Shown here in pieces: positions 26,955 through 35,908 of a stretch of 64,000 bases of DNA. The notes beneath the pieces are model-generated. The model saw nothing but the letters and a program-made list of their open reading frames with translations, had not been told where the DNA came from and ran no database searches. Both the position numbers and the translations under genes were made by a program. Source of the stretch: JBHEBG01 sp046557915. Lineage in GTDB: Bacteria; Bacteroidota; Bacteroidia; Flavobacteriales; Flavobacteriaceae. Positions within the stretch are counted from its first letter, which is position 1. Each line of letters begins with the position of its first letter. The stretch lies in the NCBI RefSeq assembly GCF_046557915.1, contig NZ_JBHEBG010000006.1:1-64000 (forward strand), given 5' to 3'.

Positions 26955-28046
26955 ATGAAAGCCCCAAAAAAGTCTATAAGCGTATTATTTGTTTTACCTA
27001 CCCTTACTGCCGGTGGTGCAGAACGTGTAATGTCTTACATTGCCCAAAACCTAGATAAATCCAAGTTTAAAGCTACCATACTGGTAATAGGCTACGAAAG
27101 TGAAAGTCGTTATTGCGTAGAAGACGTGGATGCAGTTTTTTTAAACAAATCCCGTGTTTTACTTGCAATACCTTCGGTATTTGGCTATTTAAGAAAATCT
27201 AGGCCAGACATAGTAATGAGCGCCATTAGACATATGAATGTGGTAATGGGGTTACTTTCCCTTTTCTTTCCAAAAATAAAATTTATTGGTCGGGAGGTTA
27301 ATGTAATGAGTGTTTTAAAGGAGTACCCTGAAGAAACTGAGCGATCTTATCCCCGCTTTTTGTTGAATCTAGGATTTTCACTTTTAGACGCTATCGTATG
27401 TCAGTCACAGGATATGCTAAAAGATTTCCGTACCGAATATCCAAGATTGCAGGGCAAATTGCACCTTATTAACAACCCTATTACCGAAAGATTTAAACCT
27501 AAAACCGCTAAACCTGACCATAAGAAGGGCTTTAAATTTATTACGGTAGGCAGTTTGGAACCCAGAAAAGGACATCTGCGCATATTAAAAGCACTCGCAA
27601 AATTGGATTTGGAATATTCATATATGATAATTGGCGATGGTTCGGAAAAGGCAAAGATCAATAATTTGGCACAAGAGCTAAATCTGCAAAATAAATTAAT
27701 ACATTTACCCTTTACTAGCGATGTAGATAAATATTTGTCTGAAAGCCATATTTTTTTGCAAGGATCGTACGTAGAAGGTTTTCCCAATGCGTTATTGGAG
27801 AGTTGTGCCGTGGGAACCCCCGTAGTTGCCTTTAAGGCCCCCGGTGGAATAGACGAAATTGTGCAAACTGGGGCTAACGGATTTATAGTAGAAAATGAAG
27901 AAGAATTTGAAGAGGCTGTATTTACGATCATAAACACCAGTGGTTTTGCCCCTGCTGCGGTAAGTGAGTCGGTTTTCAAGAAATATAGTGCAGAAATTAT
28001 ATTAACCAAATACGAACAATTATTTTGCGAAATGATGCACACTTAA
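26955..28046 (+). CDS. Family 4 glycosyltransferase, copy 2 of a tandem pair
   Basis: This 363-aa GT-B transferase has VLFVLPTLTAGGAERV, FITVGSLEPRKGHLRIL and EGFPNALLESCAVGTP with E-x7-E. It is a close paralogue of the preceding gene along its whole length. A 258-bp gap with its own candidate promoter separates the two, unusual within this otherwise compact locus. The substrate is unknown. Confidence 0.9.
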   Translation: MKAPKKSISVLFVLPTLTAGGAERVMSYIAQNLDKSKFKATILVIGYESESRYCVEDVDAVFLNKSRVLLAIPSVFGYLRKSRPDIVMSAIRHMNVVMGLLSLFFPKIKFIGREVNVMSVLKEYPEETERSYPRFLLNLGFSLLDAIVCQSQDMLKDFRTEYPRLQGKLHLINNPITERFKPKTAKPDHKKGFKFITVGSLEPRKGHLRILKALAKLDLEYSYMIIGDGSEKAKINNLAQELNLQNKLIHLPFTSDVDKYLSESHIFLQGSYVEGFPNALLESCAVGTPVVAFKAPGGIDEIVQTGANGFIVENEEEFEEAVFTIINTSGFAPAAVSESVFKKYSAEIILTKYEQLFCEMMHT

Positions 28047-28128
28047 ATCTACAAGTCAACGTTCTAGTATTGATTAACGTCAAAACCAAGCATTTAAAAA
28101 CCTAAACCAAAACACTAACCCATCCTAT

Positions 28129-29979
28129 ATGTGTGGAATTTACGGTACTACAATCAGGTACGAAGAACATCAAATTGAAGCAAAATTAAAAAGAACTTCT
28201 TTCCGGGGCCCAGATAAATTAGATTGGAAAACGATTCCCAATCCAAACGGGCAGGTGACCCTTGGCCATAATCGTTTGGCAATTATTGATCTCGATCCCA
28301 GATCAAATCAACCCTTTAACTACGAAGACCAAGTAGAAGTGGTCTTCAATGGAGAAATTTACAATTTTAAGGAGGTAAGAAAAACGTTGGAGGCAGATGG
28401 GTATACCTTTAGAACCTCTAGTGACACCGAAGTGTTATGTGCAGCTTACCTTAAGTATGGTGAAGCCTGTGTTGAACACCTTAACGGAATGTTTGCCTTT
28501 GTGATCTACGATCAAAAAAAGCAACAGTTGTTTGGGGCTAGGGACCGACTGGGCCAGAAACCTTTCCACTACTACCATGATGGACGTAATTTTGAATTTT
28601 CGAGTCAATTATCCTCTATACAGTTATTCAATAATAATCTGAGTATTTCAAGAAAATCAATTGTTGAATACCTAAAATGGGGCAATGTGCCAGATCCATT
28701 TTCAATTTTTAATGAAGTAAAAAAACTAAGGGCCGGGTATTATTTTACTTATGACCTAAATACCGGTCAATTTGAGGACCACCAGTATTGGGATATTGAT
28801 TACAAAAACAAGCCGTCCTATACCGGTTCCTATAATGAGGCGCTTGAAGAACTGGAAGATATATTAAAAGATGCCGTGCATACCAGAATGTTTGCGGATG
28901 TTCCGGTAGGTGTTTTTCTATCTGGCGGAATAGATTCTTCCCTAATGTCCGCAATAGCCTCTAAGACCACACCTACTCAAATTAAGACATTCTCTGTCAA
29001 ATTCAATGAAAAGGGCTTTGATGAAAGTGCCTACGCCCAGCAGGTAGCAGATCACTTACAGACAGATCACCATGTTATTGAATGCAATTATGATGAGGGA
29101 CTAGAGCTTATCGATAGTTTCAGTTATTATTATGATGAACCTTTTGCAGACCCTTCGGCAATACCAACACTACTTTTGGCCAAGTATACCAGAAAAAAAG
29201 TAACGGTAGCATTGTCTGGAGATGCAGGGGACGAAATTTTCATAGGCTACCACAGGTATAACTGGATGAGAAAAGTTCTCGGAATGTATGCCATGCCCAA
29301 AGGGTTGAGAAAATTTTCCGCGAGCCTAGTAGGTTTAGCGCCCCATTACAGGCTAAAAACTATAGCCAAAGGACTTAATTATGACCGCCTAGAACACCTT
29401 TATCTTGCAATTTTGACGGGAGTAGACCTGTCTTGGATAGAGGACGAGTGGGACTATGATAATTTGCCGGACAAGGAATACCTTTTCCATAATAATAAAA
29501 ATTTATTTGAACGTATTTCCGATTTTGATTCCAAAGCCTATTTAAATTGGGACATAAATACCAAGGTAGATCGTGCAACAATGGCATTTTCATTAGAATC
29601 CAGATCTCCCCTTATGGATCATAGGGTAATAGAACTTGCAAATAAGTTACCTACCGAGTTTAAATTTCAGCCCGGAAACCAAAAGAGGATATTGAAAGAT
29701 CTGTTGTACAAACATGTACCCGAGAAAATATTCCAAAGACCAAAAGCGGGCTTCACCATGCCATTTAGGGAATGGTTTAGAAAAGAACTCAAGGAATTTG
29801 TATTAACAGAATTGGATAGGGAAGGTTTAACCACCATTCCGGGAATAAATGTGGATAAAACATTAAAAATGATAAACCAACATATGGACGGAAGTTGGAA
29901 TCATTATCCATTAATCTGGAAGCTTTTGGTATTGAAACAGTGGCTTAACAAGAATGGAAAAGGGTTAATAATCAAATAG
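28129..29979 (+). CDS. asnB: AsnB-type glutamine-dependent amidotransferase, copy 1
   Basis: This 616-aa class II glutamine amidotransferase has the nucleophile Cys2 after Met removal (MCGIYG), a glutaminase domain (about 1-200) with NGEIYNF and SSDTEV, and the synthetase domain with the PP-loop SGGIDSS at 265-271. It sits among glycosyltransferases and near a TviB/TviC-type GalNAcA pathway. By analogy with Francisella WbtH, which amidates GalNAcA in an O-antigen, it may amidate a uronic acid rather than make asparagine. That role is inferred. It differs strongly from the second copy at 31227. Confidence 0.88.
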   Translation: MCGIYGTTIRYEEHQIEAKLKRTSFRGPDKLDWKTIPNPNGQVTLGHNRLAIIDLDPRSNQPFNYEDQVEVVFNGEIYNFKEVRKTLEADGYTFRTSSDTEVLCAAYLKYGEACVEHLNGMFAFVIYDQKKQQLFGARDRLGQKPFHYYHDGRNFEFSSQLSSIQLFNNNLSISRKSIVEYLKWGNVPDPFSIFNEVKKLRAGYYFTYDLNTGQFEDHQYWDIDYKNKPSYTGSYNEALEELEDILKDAVHTRMFADVPVGVFLSGGIDSSLMSAIASKTTPTQIKTFSVKFNEKGFDESAYAQQVADHLQTDHHVIECNYDEGLELIDSFSYYYDEPFADPSAIPTLLLAKYTRKKVTVALSGDAGDEIFIGYHRYNWMRKVLGMYAMPKGLRKFSASLVGLAPHYRLKTIAKGLNYDRLEHLYLAILTGVDLSWIEDEWDYDNLPDKEYLFHNNKNLFERISDFDSKAYLNWDINTKVDRATMAFSLESRSPLMDHRVIELANKLPTEFKFQPGNQKRILKDLLYKHVPEKIFQRPKAGFTMPFREWFRKELKEFVLTELDREGLTTIPGINVDKTLKMINQHMDGSWNHYPLIWKLLVLKQWLNKNGKGLIIK

Positions 29980-30070
29980 TTAAATATTAAAAAGGTACAT
30001 CAGTCCCGTATTGGCATTTGCATCCTTACCATTTTAAACGTTTAAATCTTGTATAACAAACCATTCGTAT

Positions 30071-31216
30071 ATGTCCTCCAAACCCAATCTTAGTATTTTA
30101 GCTATAAGCTTTACAAGCGGGGGTGCCGAAAAAGTAATGAGCTTACTCCTAAAGGAGTTAGTACATGATTATAATGTATATCTGATCCTGTTTTATAATG
30201 AAATTCATTTTCCCATACCTCCGGAGGTCAATGTAATAATGCTGACCAAAAAAAGCCCAGATAGAAAGTTTTATCAGAAGGCAACAGACCTTATTGGGTT
30301 TGTTTTTAAGTACAACAAAATTGTAAAGCAAGAAAAAATAAGCTACGCAGTTTCCTTCTTGGCATTTCCCAACTTGGTAAATGGTATTATCGCAACATTT
30401 AACAAAAAGGTGCGTACTTATATTAGTGAAAGAGGTTTTCCTTCCGATAACACTACAAGTAAACTGTCTTTGGCAATTTCTAAAATCTTCTACCCCCTAC
30501 TCTATAATCGATGTTACAAACTGTTTTCAAATTCGGTATATATTAATAAGGACCTAAAAGACAATTTTGGGATTTCAATACCCATGGAGATCGTATACAA
30601 CCCCATAGAGTTACCGGCTAATGTAATAATTCCTGAATCACTACAAATCAACCCTAAAAGTTTTAAAGTGATCAATGTGGGTACTTTGAACGTTAGAAAA
30701 AACCAAAAGATGATCATTAAGGCGCTTCAAAACCTCGATGATGATTATGAATTGGAAATATTTGGATCCGGACCCCTGGAAAAACAACTTAAAGAATATA
30801 CCGCTGAAGTTGGATTGGAAGATAAAGTAAGCTTGGGAGGAAGAGTAAAAAACGTAAACGACTACCTTCTAAAAAACCATTGTTTTGTACTATCTTCCCA
30901 TACCGAAGGTTTTCCCAATGCACTATTGGAAGCCATGGCTATGGGGCTGCCCAGCATCTCCACCAATTGCCTGTCCGGACCTTTGGAACTCTTAAATGAT
31001 GACAAACCGGTTGTAATCCCCAACGGCAGTTTTTTTAAAGCTTCCTATGGAATATTAATTAACAATGATGATCATATAGGCCTGGCCGGTGCTCTGCGGT
31101 ATTTAAGGTCAAATGCAGCGGAAAGGGTCAATTATAGTAGATTAAGCCTGGCAAGGGCCGAACAGTTTGAGTTAAAAAATATCTACAAACAGTTCAAAGA
31201 ATTTATACACAACTAA
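30071..31216 (+). CDS. Family 4 glycosyltransferase between the two amidotransferases
   Basis: This 381-aa GT-B transferase has an N-terminal SILAISFTSGGAEKVM, donor-domain VINVGTLNVRKNQ and EGFPNALLEAMAMGLP with E-x7-E. It lies between the two AsnB homologues, 10 bp before the second, so its product may form the linkage to or from the amidated sugar. It is the fourth GGAE-type GT4 of the locus. Confidence 0.9.
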   Translation: MSSKPNLSILAISFTSGGAEKVMSLLLKELVHDYNVYLILFYNEIHFPIPPEVNVIMLTKKSPDRKFYQKATDLIGFVFKYNKIVKQEKISYAVSFLAFPNLVNGIIATFNKKVRTYISERGFPSDNTTSKLSLAISKIFYPLLYNRCYKLFSNSVYINKDLKDNFGISIPMEIVYNPIELPANVIIPESLQINPKSFKVINVGTLNVRKNQKMIIKALQNLDDDYELEIFGSGPLEKQLKEYTAEVGLEDKVSLGGRVKNVNDYLLKNHCFVLSSHTEGFPNALLEAMAMGLPSISTNCLSGPLELLNDDKPVVIPNGSFFKASYGILINNDDHIGLAGALRYLRSNAAERVNYSRLSLARAEQFELKNIYKQFKEFIHN

Positions 31217-31226
31217 AAAAAAGCTA

Positions 31227-33128
31227 ATGTGCGGAATAAACGGTTTTGTTTCTAAAACTGATCTTGATGCTACACAAATTAAAAAACAAATTGGTAGCAT
31301 GAATGATACTATTATCCATAGAGGTCCTGATGATGATGGGGTCTTTACGGAAGTAGGTACCGATGGCTGTATTGCAATGGGAATGCGACGGCTCTCTATA
31401 ATAGACCTCACATCTGGTAAACAACCGATATACTCCTCTGACAAACAAATAGTTATTGTTTTTAACGGTGAAATTTATAATTATCGCATTTTACGACACC
31501 AACTAGAGAAGCAAGGCATCGTCTTTGCCACCAATAGCGATACAGAAGTTATCCTGAAGCTTTATGAACTGGAAGGTGAAAGTTCGTTCTTTAAGCTAGA
31601 TGGTATGTTCGCCTTTAGCATCTACGATAAAAAGAAGAACCAAATTTTCATTGCTCGAGACTTTTTTGGAGAAAAACCCCTTTACTATACCCAAAGAGAA
31701 GATAGGTTTATTTGGGCCTCTGAACTTAAGTCTATAATGACCGATGCGCCAGAGAAACCAGAAATTTCCAAAACCGGACTAAATCACTTTCTAAGACTAA
31801 CATATATTCCTGCACCCCATACCATTTATGAAAATATCTATAAGCTCCAAGCCAATCACTATATCGTTTACGATCTTAATTCCCATAGTTTTCAGATTAA
31901 AGAGATTACAGACAGCGAGGACAAGAGTCCTTTAGATATTTCCTTTACCGATGCCAAGGCCCAAACCAAAGAATTGGTTACAAAGAGTGTTGAGAGCAGG
32001 TCTATATCCGATGTACCATTAGGCACTTTTCTGTCCGGAGGTGTAGATTCTTCCATAGTTTCCCTCTGCCTGTCCCAAATGACCAGCGCTAAAATTGATA
32101 CTTTTTCAATTGGATTCGAAAAAGCATCTTTTGACGAGACAGATAAATCCCAGGTGGTAGCTAAGATGATCAATAGCAACCATCACGAATTTGTAATAGG
32201 TGAAGATGACTTAAAAAATAACGTGCACGAAATTTTACTCAATTTTGATGAACCATTTTCCGATACCGCTGCCCTACCTACCTACTTGGTATCAAAAAAA
32301 ACAAAAGACTTTGTAAAAGTTGCATTAACCGGAGATGGAGGCGACGAAGTTTTTGGTGGATACAACAAATATTATGTAGGTAAATTGAACAATAAATATA
32401 CCAGTGTTGTTCCCAGACCACTTCATAATCTTTCTCTAAATATTGGCAATAGGCTGTTAACCTCTAGTGATGATAAGCGTGGAATGCGTTTTAAGATCAA
32501 TAAGATGTTGCAGACCGTTAATTATGATGGCGAATACTATTGGGATATTATTTCACTTGCCAATACAAAGGAACAATTGGCAGGCCTAATAAAGGAAGAG
32601 CTTTTTGAAGCAAATCTATTTCAAGAATACAAGGATAAAACTGGCATTCAAAAACCGAGTTCTCTTAACGATTTTAGATTTATAGATAAAGTGCTCAGTT
32701 TGGAAGGGGGTATGTTGGCCAAGGTAGATAGAACCAGTATGCTAAACTCTTTGGAGTGCAGGGCACCTTTCCTAAATAAACAGATTTGGGATTTTACCAA
32801 GAAATTACCTGCCAAATATCTAATGAACGGGTGGAATAAAAAGTACATTCTAAAGGAAGCCTTTAAAACCGACTTCCCCGATAAGTTTCTAGAGAAAAGC
32901 AAACAAGGCTTCGGTTCTCCGGTGGGCGATTGGTTACGATCTGGTTTAAGAAAAGAACTTGAATCTTATATAGACCCCTCCTTTTTAGAATCGCAGGGAA
33001 TATTTATTAAGGATAATATTACATCTTTGGTAAAAAACCATATCTCCAAAAAAAAGGACAGCACATACAGTGTATGGGCTTTTTATTGTTTCCAAAAATG
33101 GTACAAACACACGTATCTAAGCATTTAA
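31227..33128 (+). CDS. asnB: AsnB-type glutamine-dependent amidotransferase, copy 2
   Basis: This 633-aa protein has Cys2 (MCGING), glutaminase NGEIYNY and NSDTEV, and the PP-loop SGGVDSS at 270-276, followed by GDGGDEVFGGYNKY. All elements of an active glutamine-dependent amidotransferase are visible. Two complete, divergent AsnB homologues within 3.1 kb of a polysaccharide locus argue for two carboxyl substrates, for instance two uronic acid residues. It begins 10 bp after the preceding glycosyltransferase gene and 30 bp before the dimethylformamidase-like gene. Confidence 0.88.
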   Translation: MCGINGFVSKTDLDATQIKKQIGSMNDTIIHRGPDDDGVFTEVGTDGCIAMGMRRLSIIDLTSGKQPIYSSDKQIVIVFNGEIYNYRILRHQLEKQGIVFATNSDTEVILKLYELEGESSFFKLDGMFAFSIYDKKKNQIFIARDFFGEKPLYYTQREDRFIWASELKSIMTDAPEKPEISKTGLNHFLRLTYIPAPHTIYENIYKLQANHYIVYDLNSHSFQIKEITDSEDKSPLDISFTDAKAQTKELVTKSVESRSISDVPLGTFLSGGVDSSIVSLCLSQMTSAKIDTFSIGFEKASFDETDKSQVVAKMINSNHHEFVIGEDDLKNNVHEILLNFDEPFSDTAALPTYLVSKKTKDFVKVALTGDGGDEVFGGYNKYYVGKLNNKYTSVVPRPLHNLSLNIGNRLLTSSDDKRGMRFKINKMLQTVNYDGEYYWDIISLANTKEQLAGLIKEELFEANLFQEYKDKTGIQKPSSLNDFRFIDKVLSLEGGMLAKVDRTSMLNSLECRAPFLNKQIWDFTKKLPAKYLMNGWNKKYILKEAFKTDFPDKFLEKSKQGFGSPVGDWLRSGLRKELESYIDPSFLESQGIFIKDNITSLVKNHISKKKDSTYSVWAFYCFQKWYKHTYLSI

Positions 33129-33158
33129 ACTACCAGTATATCATGTAGTCCAAGTATT

Positions 33159-34865
33159 ATGTCTCACAAAAGCACCAATAAAATTGCCATTGAAAACTCA
33201 AAAAGAGGAACATCTGATTGGAAATTGGATAAGCCTGCCTTAAACAGGGAAATAGAAGGATATGCTTCCCAAACGAGCATCAACGCTGGCGAATCCATCA
33301 ATCTTTTTGTGAGCAGCATTTCCCCAAGGTACTCATTGACCGTTTATAGGATGGGCTGGTATAAAGGATTGGGAGCTAGACAAATTACCGATCCTATAAC
33401 CCTAACAGGTATTGTTCAGGAAACACCCGTACCAGATGCAGAAACCGGAATGGTTGAATGTAATTGGACAAACTCTTATACCCTAATTACCAGCGCTTCC
33501 TGGACCAGCGGTGTTTATTTGGCAAAATTGGAGGAACAAAAAAGTAATACACAAAGCTATATCATTTTTGTAATTAGAGACGATGAAAATAGTCCCAGCC
33601 TACTTTTTCAATTGCCAATAACCACGTACCAGGCCTACAATTATTGGGGTGGGAAATCTTTGTACGATACCGGAAGCGGTTCATTGGAAAAATGGGGGAC
33701 AAATACCGGCGAACACGCAACCAAAGTTTCGTTCAACAGGCCTTTTGCAAGAAGTAACAATACAAAAGCCGCTTTTGGTGTGGGCGCAGGTGAATTTTTG
33801 ACCAATGTACAGCCCGTTACCACACATAATTACCCCATTAGTAGTGCTGCGTGGGACTATAATATGGTTAGATGGCTAGAAAAAAATAACTATGACCTAG
33901 GCTATATCACCAATATAGATACCCATAATAAGCCAAATTTGCTTACCAAGACCAAGGTATTTCTATCTCAGGGGCATGATGAGTACTGGTCGGCCGAAAT
34001 GAGAAATAACGTAACCCTAGCTCGGGATAGCGGTGTTAATCTTACATTTTTTTCTTCGAATACTATGTACTGGCAGGTTCGGTTAGAGAAAAGTACCCTA
34101 ACCCAAGAACCAAATAGAACAATGGTTTGCTATAAAAATGCCGACGAGGATCCAATAAAAGGTATTAAAAGTACCATCAACTATAGAGATATAAAAGAAC
34201 AAAAATCGGAAGCTACCGTAATGGGAGTTCAGTATATTCTAGATCCCGTACAGGGCCATATTAAAATATCCAATCCGGATCATTGGGTATTTGCAAATAC
34301 CAACTTAAAACAGGGTCAGTTGTTAAAAGGACTATTGGGGTATGAAGTAGATGCCGTAGTCAAAGATTCGCCAAACAATGTAATTATTTTAGCCAGTTCT
34401 CCATGCCAAAACGTTGGTAAAAGCGATTATCTCGCAATTCTAAAATACATGATTAAAAAAATGGTGTCACTACCAAGTAGTATTTTGATCAATACCTTAA
34501 AAATATCCGAAACAATGAGTGCCAATATCGTATGGCTGGCTATTGCCGCTGTTTTAATCGCTGGTTGTGCCGCAACTTTTAATTTTGGTTTTGCTTTTGT
34601 TATGCCTTTCGCACTTCTATTTCTTCTGGCTTTTGCGGTTTGGTTTGTTAAAATAACGCGTTCTGGAAAGGTTGTTTCCCATATGACCCTCTATAAAGCA
34701 GATAGCGGAGCTCAGGTTTTTGCAACAGGAAGTATGCAATGGAGTTGGGGTTTGGATGATTTTAACGTGCCAATGCTAAGAAAATCAAGACAGTCAAAGC
34801 AGGTTGAAATAATTACCGAAAACGTTTTAAGAGCGTTTGGGGCAAAAAAAACAGCTCCCAATTAA
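33159..34865 (+). CDS. N,N-dimethylformamidase-large-subunit-like protein with membrane hairpin
   Basis: This 568-aa protein resembles the C-terminal domain of the N,N-dimethylformamidase large subunit (PF20254 type). Family text includes YRMGWYKGLGAR (63-74), LPITTYQAYNYWGG (152-165), LSQGHDEYWS (269-278) and FATGSMQWSWGLDD (521-534). The characterised enzyme hydrolyses an N-formyl amide using iron held partly by tyrosines; whether those ligands are kept here needs alignment. Oddly, two hydrophobic helices (about 455-473 and 477-498) are inserted before the last conserved block, and there is no signal peptide. Both halves would then lie on one side of the membrane, probably the cytoplasm. 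It starts 30 bp after the second AsnB gene. Amidase activity on an amidated or formylated sugar is hypothetical. Confidence 0.7.
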   Translation: MSHKSTNKIAIENSKRGTSDWKLDKPALNREIEGYASQTSINAGESINLFVSSISPRYSLTVYRMGWYKGLGARQITDPITLTGIVQETPVPDAETGMVECNWTNSYTLITSASWTSGVYLAKLEEQKSNTQSYIIFVIRDDENSPSLLFQLPITTYQAYNYWGGKSLYDTGSGSLEKWGTNTGEHATKVSFNRPFARSNNTKAAFGVGAGEFLTNVQPVTTHNYPISSAAWDYNMVRWLEKNNYDLGYITNIDTHNKPNLLTKTKVFLSQGHDEYWSAEMRNNVTLARDSGVNLTFFSSNTMYWQVRLEKSTLTQEPNRTMVCYKNADEDPIKGIKSTINYRDIKEQKSEATVMGVQYILDPVQGHIKISNPDHWVFANTNLKQGQLLKGLLGYEVDAVVKDSPNNVIILASSPCQNVGKSDYLAILKYMIKKMVSLPSSILINTLKISETMSANIVWLAIAAVLIAGCAATFNFGFAFVMPFALLFLLAFAVWFVKITRSGKVVSHMTLYKADSGAQVFATGSMQWSWGLDDFNVPMLRKSRQSKQVEIITENVLRAFGAKKTAPN

Positions 34866-35007
34866 ACCAAACAACTATAATTATATAAGTAGAACGATAA
34901 AACAGCATTTAGTTTATTTATTTTGTTAAATTCATCCACTCAACTTTCAAATGCTTCCTTAAATCATCGCAATTATACATTTAACCGCCATTTTTAAACC
35001 AAGCAGT

Positions 35008-35691
35008 ATGAAAACCGAAACCCAAAAGATCATTGATCGTTATGAAAAAAGGAAGGGTGATAAAAATGTAGAAAAAAACTCCACCAAGTATACTCATTAT
35101 ATGAGGCATATGAAGATTGAAAGAGAGTCTCGATATGCAACAATAGTCCAAGATAGATTTGATTCGCTTAATGGGATAAAAGTTCTGGAAGTAGGTGCCG
35201 GTACGGGTGATAACATTGGTATTTTTAAGGAACTTGGAATAAACCATCAACACATTTTTGCCAATGAGTTGCTATCGGATCGGCTTGCTGTTTTACGTCA
35301 AAGACACCCGGATATAAACGTTATTGATGGTGATGCCTTAAAAATAACAGAAGAAGAAGGGGGAACTTTCGATATTGTATTGCAAGCTACCGTTTTCACT
35401 TCCATATTGGATTCTGAATTTAAAACCAAGCTAGCAAATAAAATGTGGTCTCTGTTAAAGCCGGGAGGCGTAATTATTTGGTATGATTTTGCTTTTGACA
35501 ACCCTAGAAACAAAGACGTTAAGGGTGTAAAGCAAAAGGAAGTGAAACAATTATTCGATAAATCTAAAAATATTGTTTTTCATAGAACCACTTTGGCGCC
35601 ACCGATAGGAAGACGGGTCTCTAAACTGTATCCTATGTTCAATTTTTTTCCGTTTTTGAGATCACACATTATAGCAGAAATTTATAAATAG
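35008..35691 (+). CDS. Class I SAM-dependent methyltransferase
   Basis: This 227-aa methyltransferase has a SAM-binding motif VLEVGAGTGDN (about 60-70), an acidic loop VIDGDALKI and a motif-IV segment FDIVLQATVFTSI. A basic N-terminal helix precedes the fold. Position at the end of the polysaccharide operon suggests methylation of a sugar or of the lipid-linked chain end, but the acceptor is unknown. Confidence 0.85.
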   Translation: MKTETQKIIDRYEKRKGDKNVEKNSTKYTHYMRHMKIERESRYATIVQDRFDSLNGIKVLEVGAGTGDNIGIFKELGINHQHIFANELLSDRLAVLRQRHPDINVIDGDALKITEEEGGTFDIVLQATVFTSILDSEFKTKLANKMWSLLKPGGVIIWYDFAFDNPRNKDVKGVKQKEVKQLFDKSKNIVFHRTTLAPPIGRRVSKLYPMFNFFPFLRSHIIAEIYK

Positions 35692-35908
35692 GATTCACAT
35701 CGTACGCCTTAAAGGTAAAAGAAACTACAAATTGATCCTTTTTTTTCAATCCTGAAAAAAAATGGAAAAGACTTAGAGTACCAATGCCAAACCGTCCGTA
35801 TGCTTAATGTTTTATAGCTTTTACCGTTTTTTTGTATTTCAACTAAAAAAGGTTTTTAAAAAGTCTATCTTGCCATTTCTGTACGTATATTTATAGGGCG
35901 CTGAGCTA

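Noticed and set aside
27401..28042. Minus-strand frame of 213 codons
   Set aside because: It lies wholly inside the GT4 gene at 26955, whose E-x7-E and GGAE motifs are on the plus strand; the antisense is rich in Ser, Pro and Leu as shadows are.
28129..33128. The two AsnB genes as ordinary asparagine biosynthesis
   Set aside because: Not excluded, but two divergent copies embedded among glycosyltransferases and next to a uronic-acid pathway favour polymer amidation.
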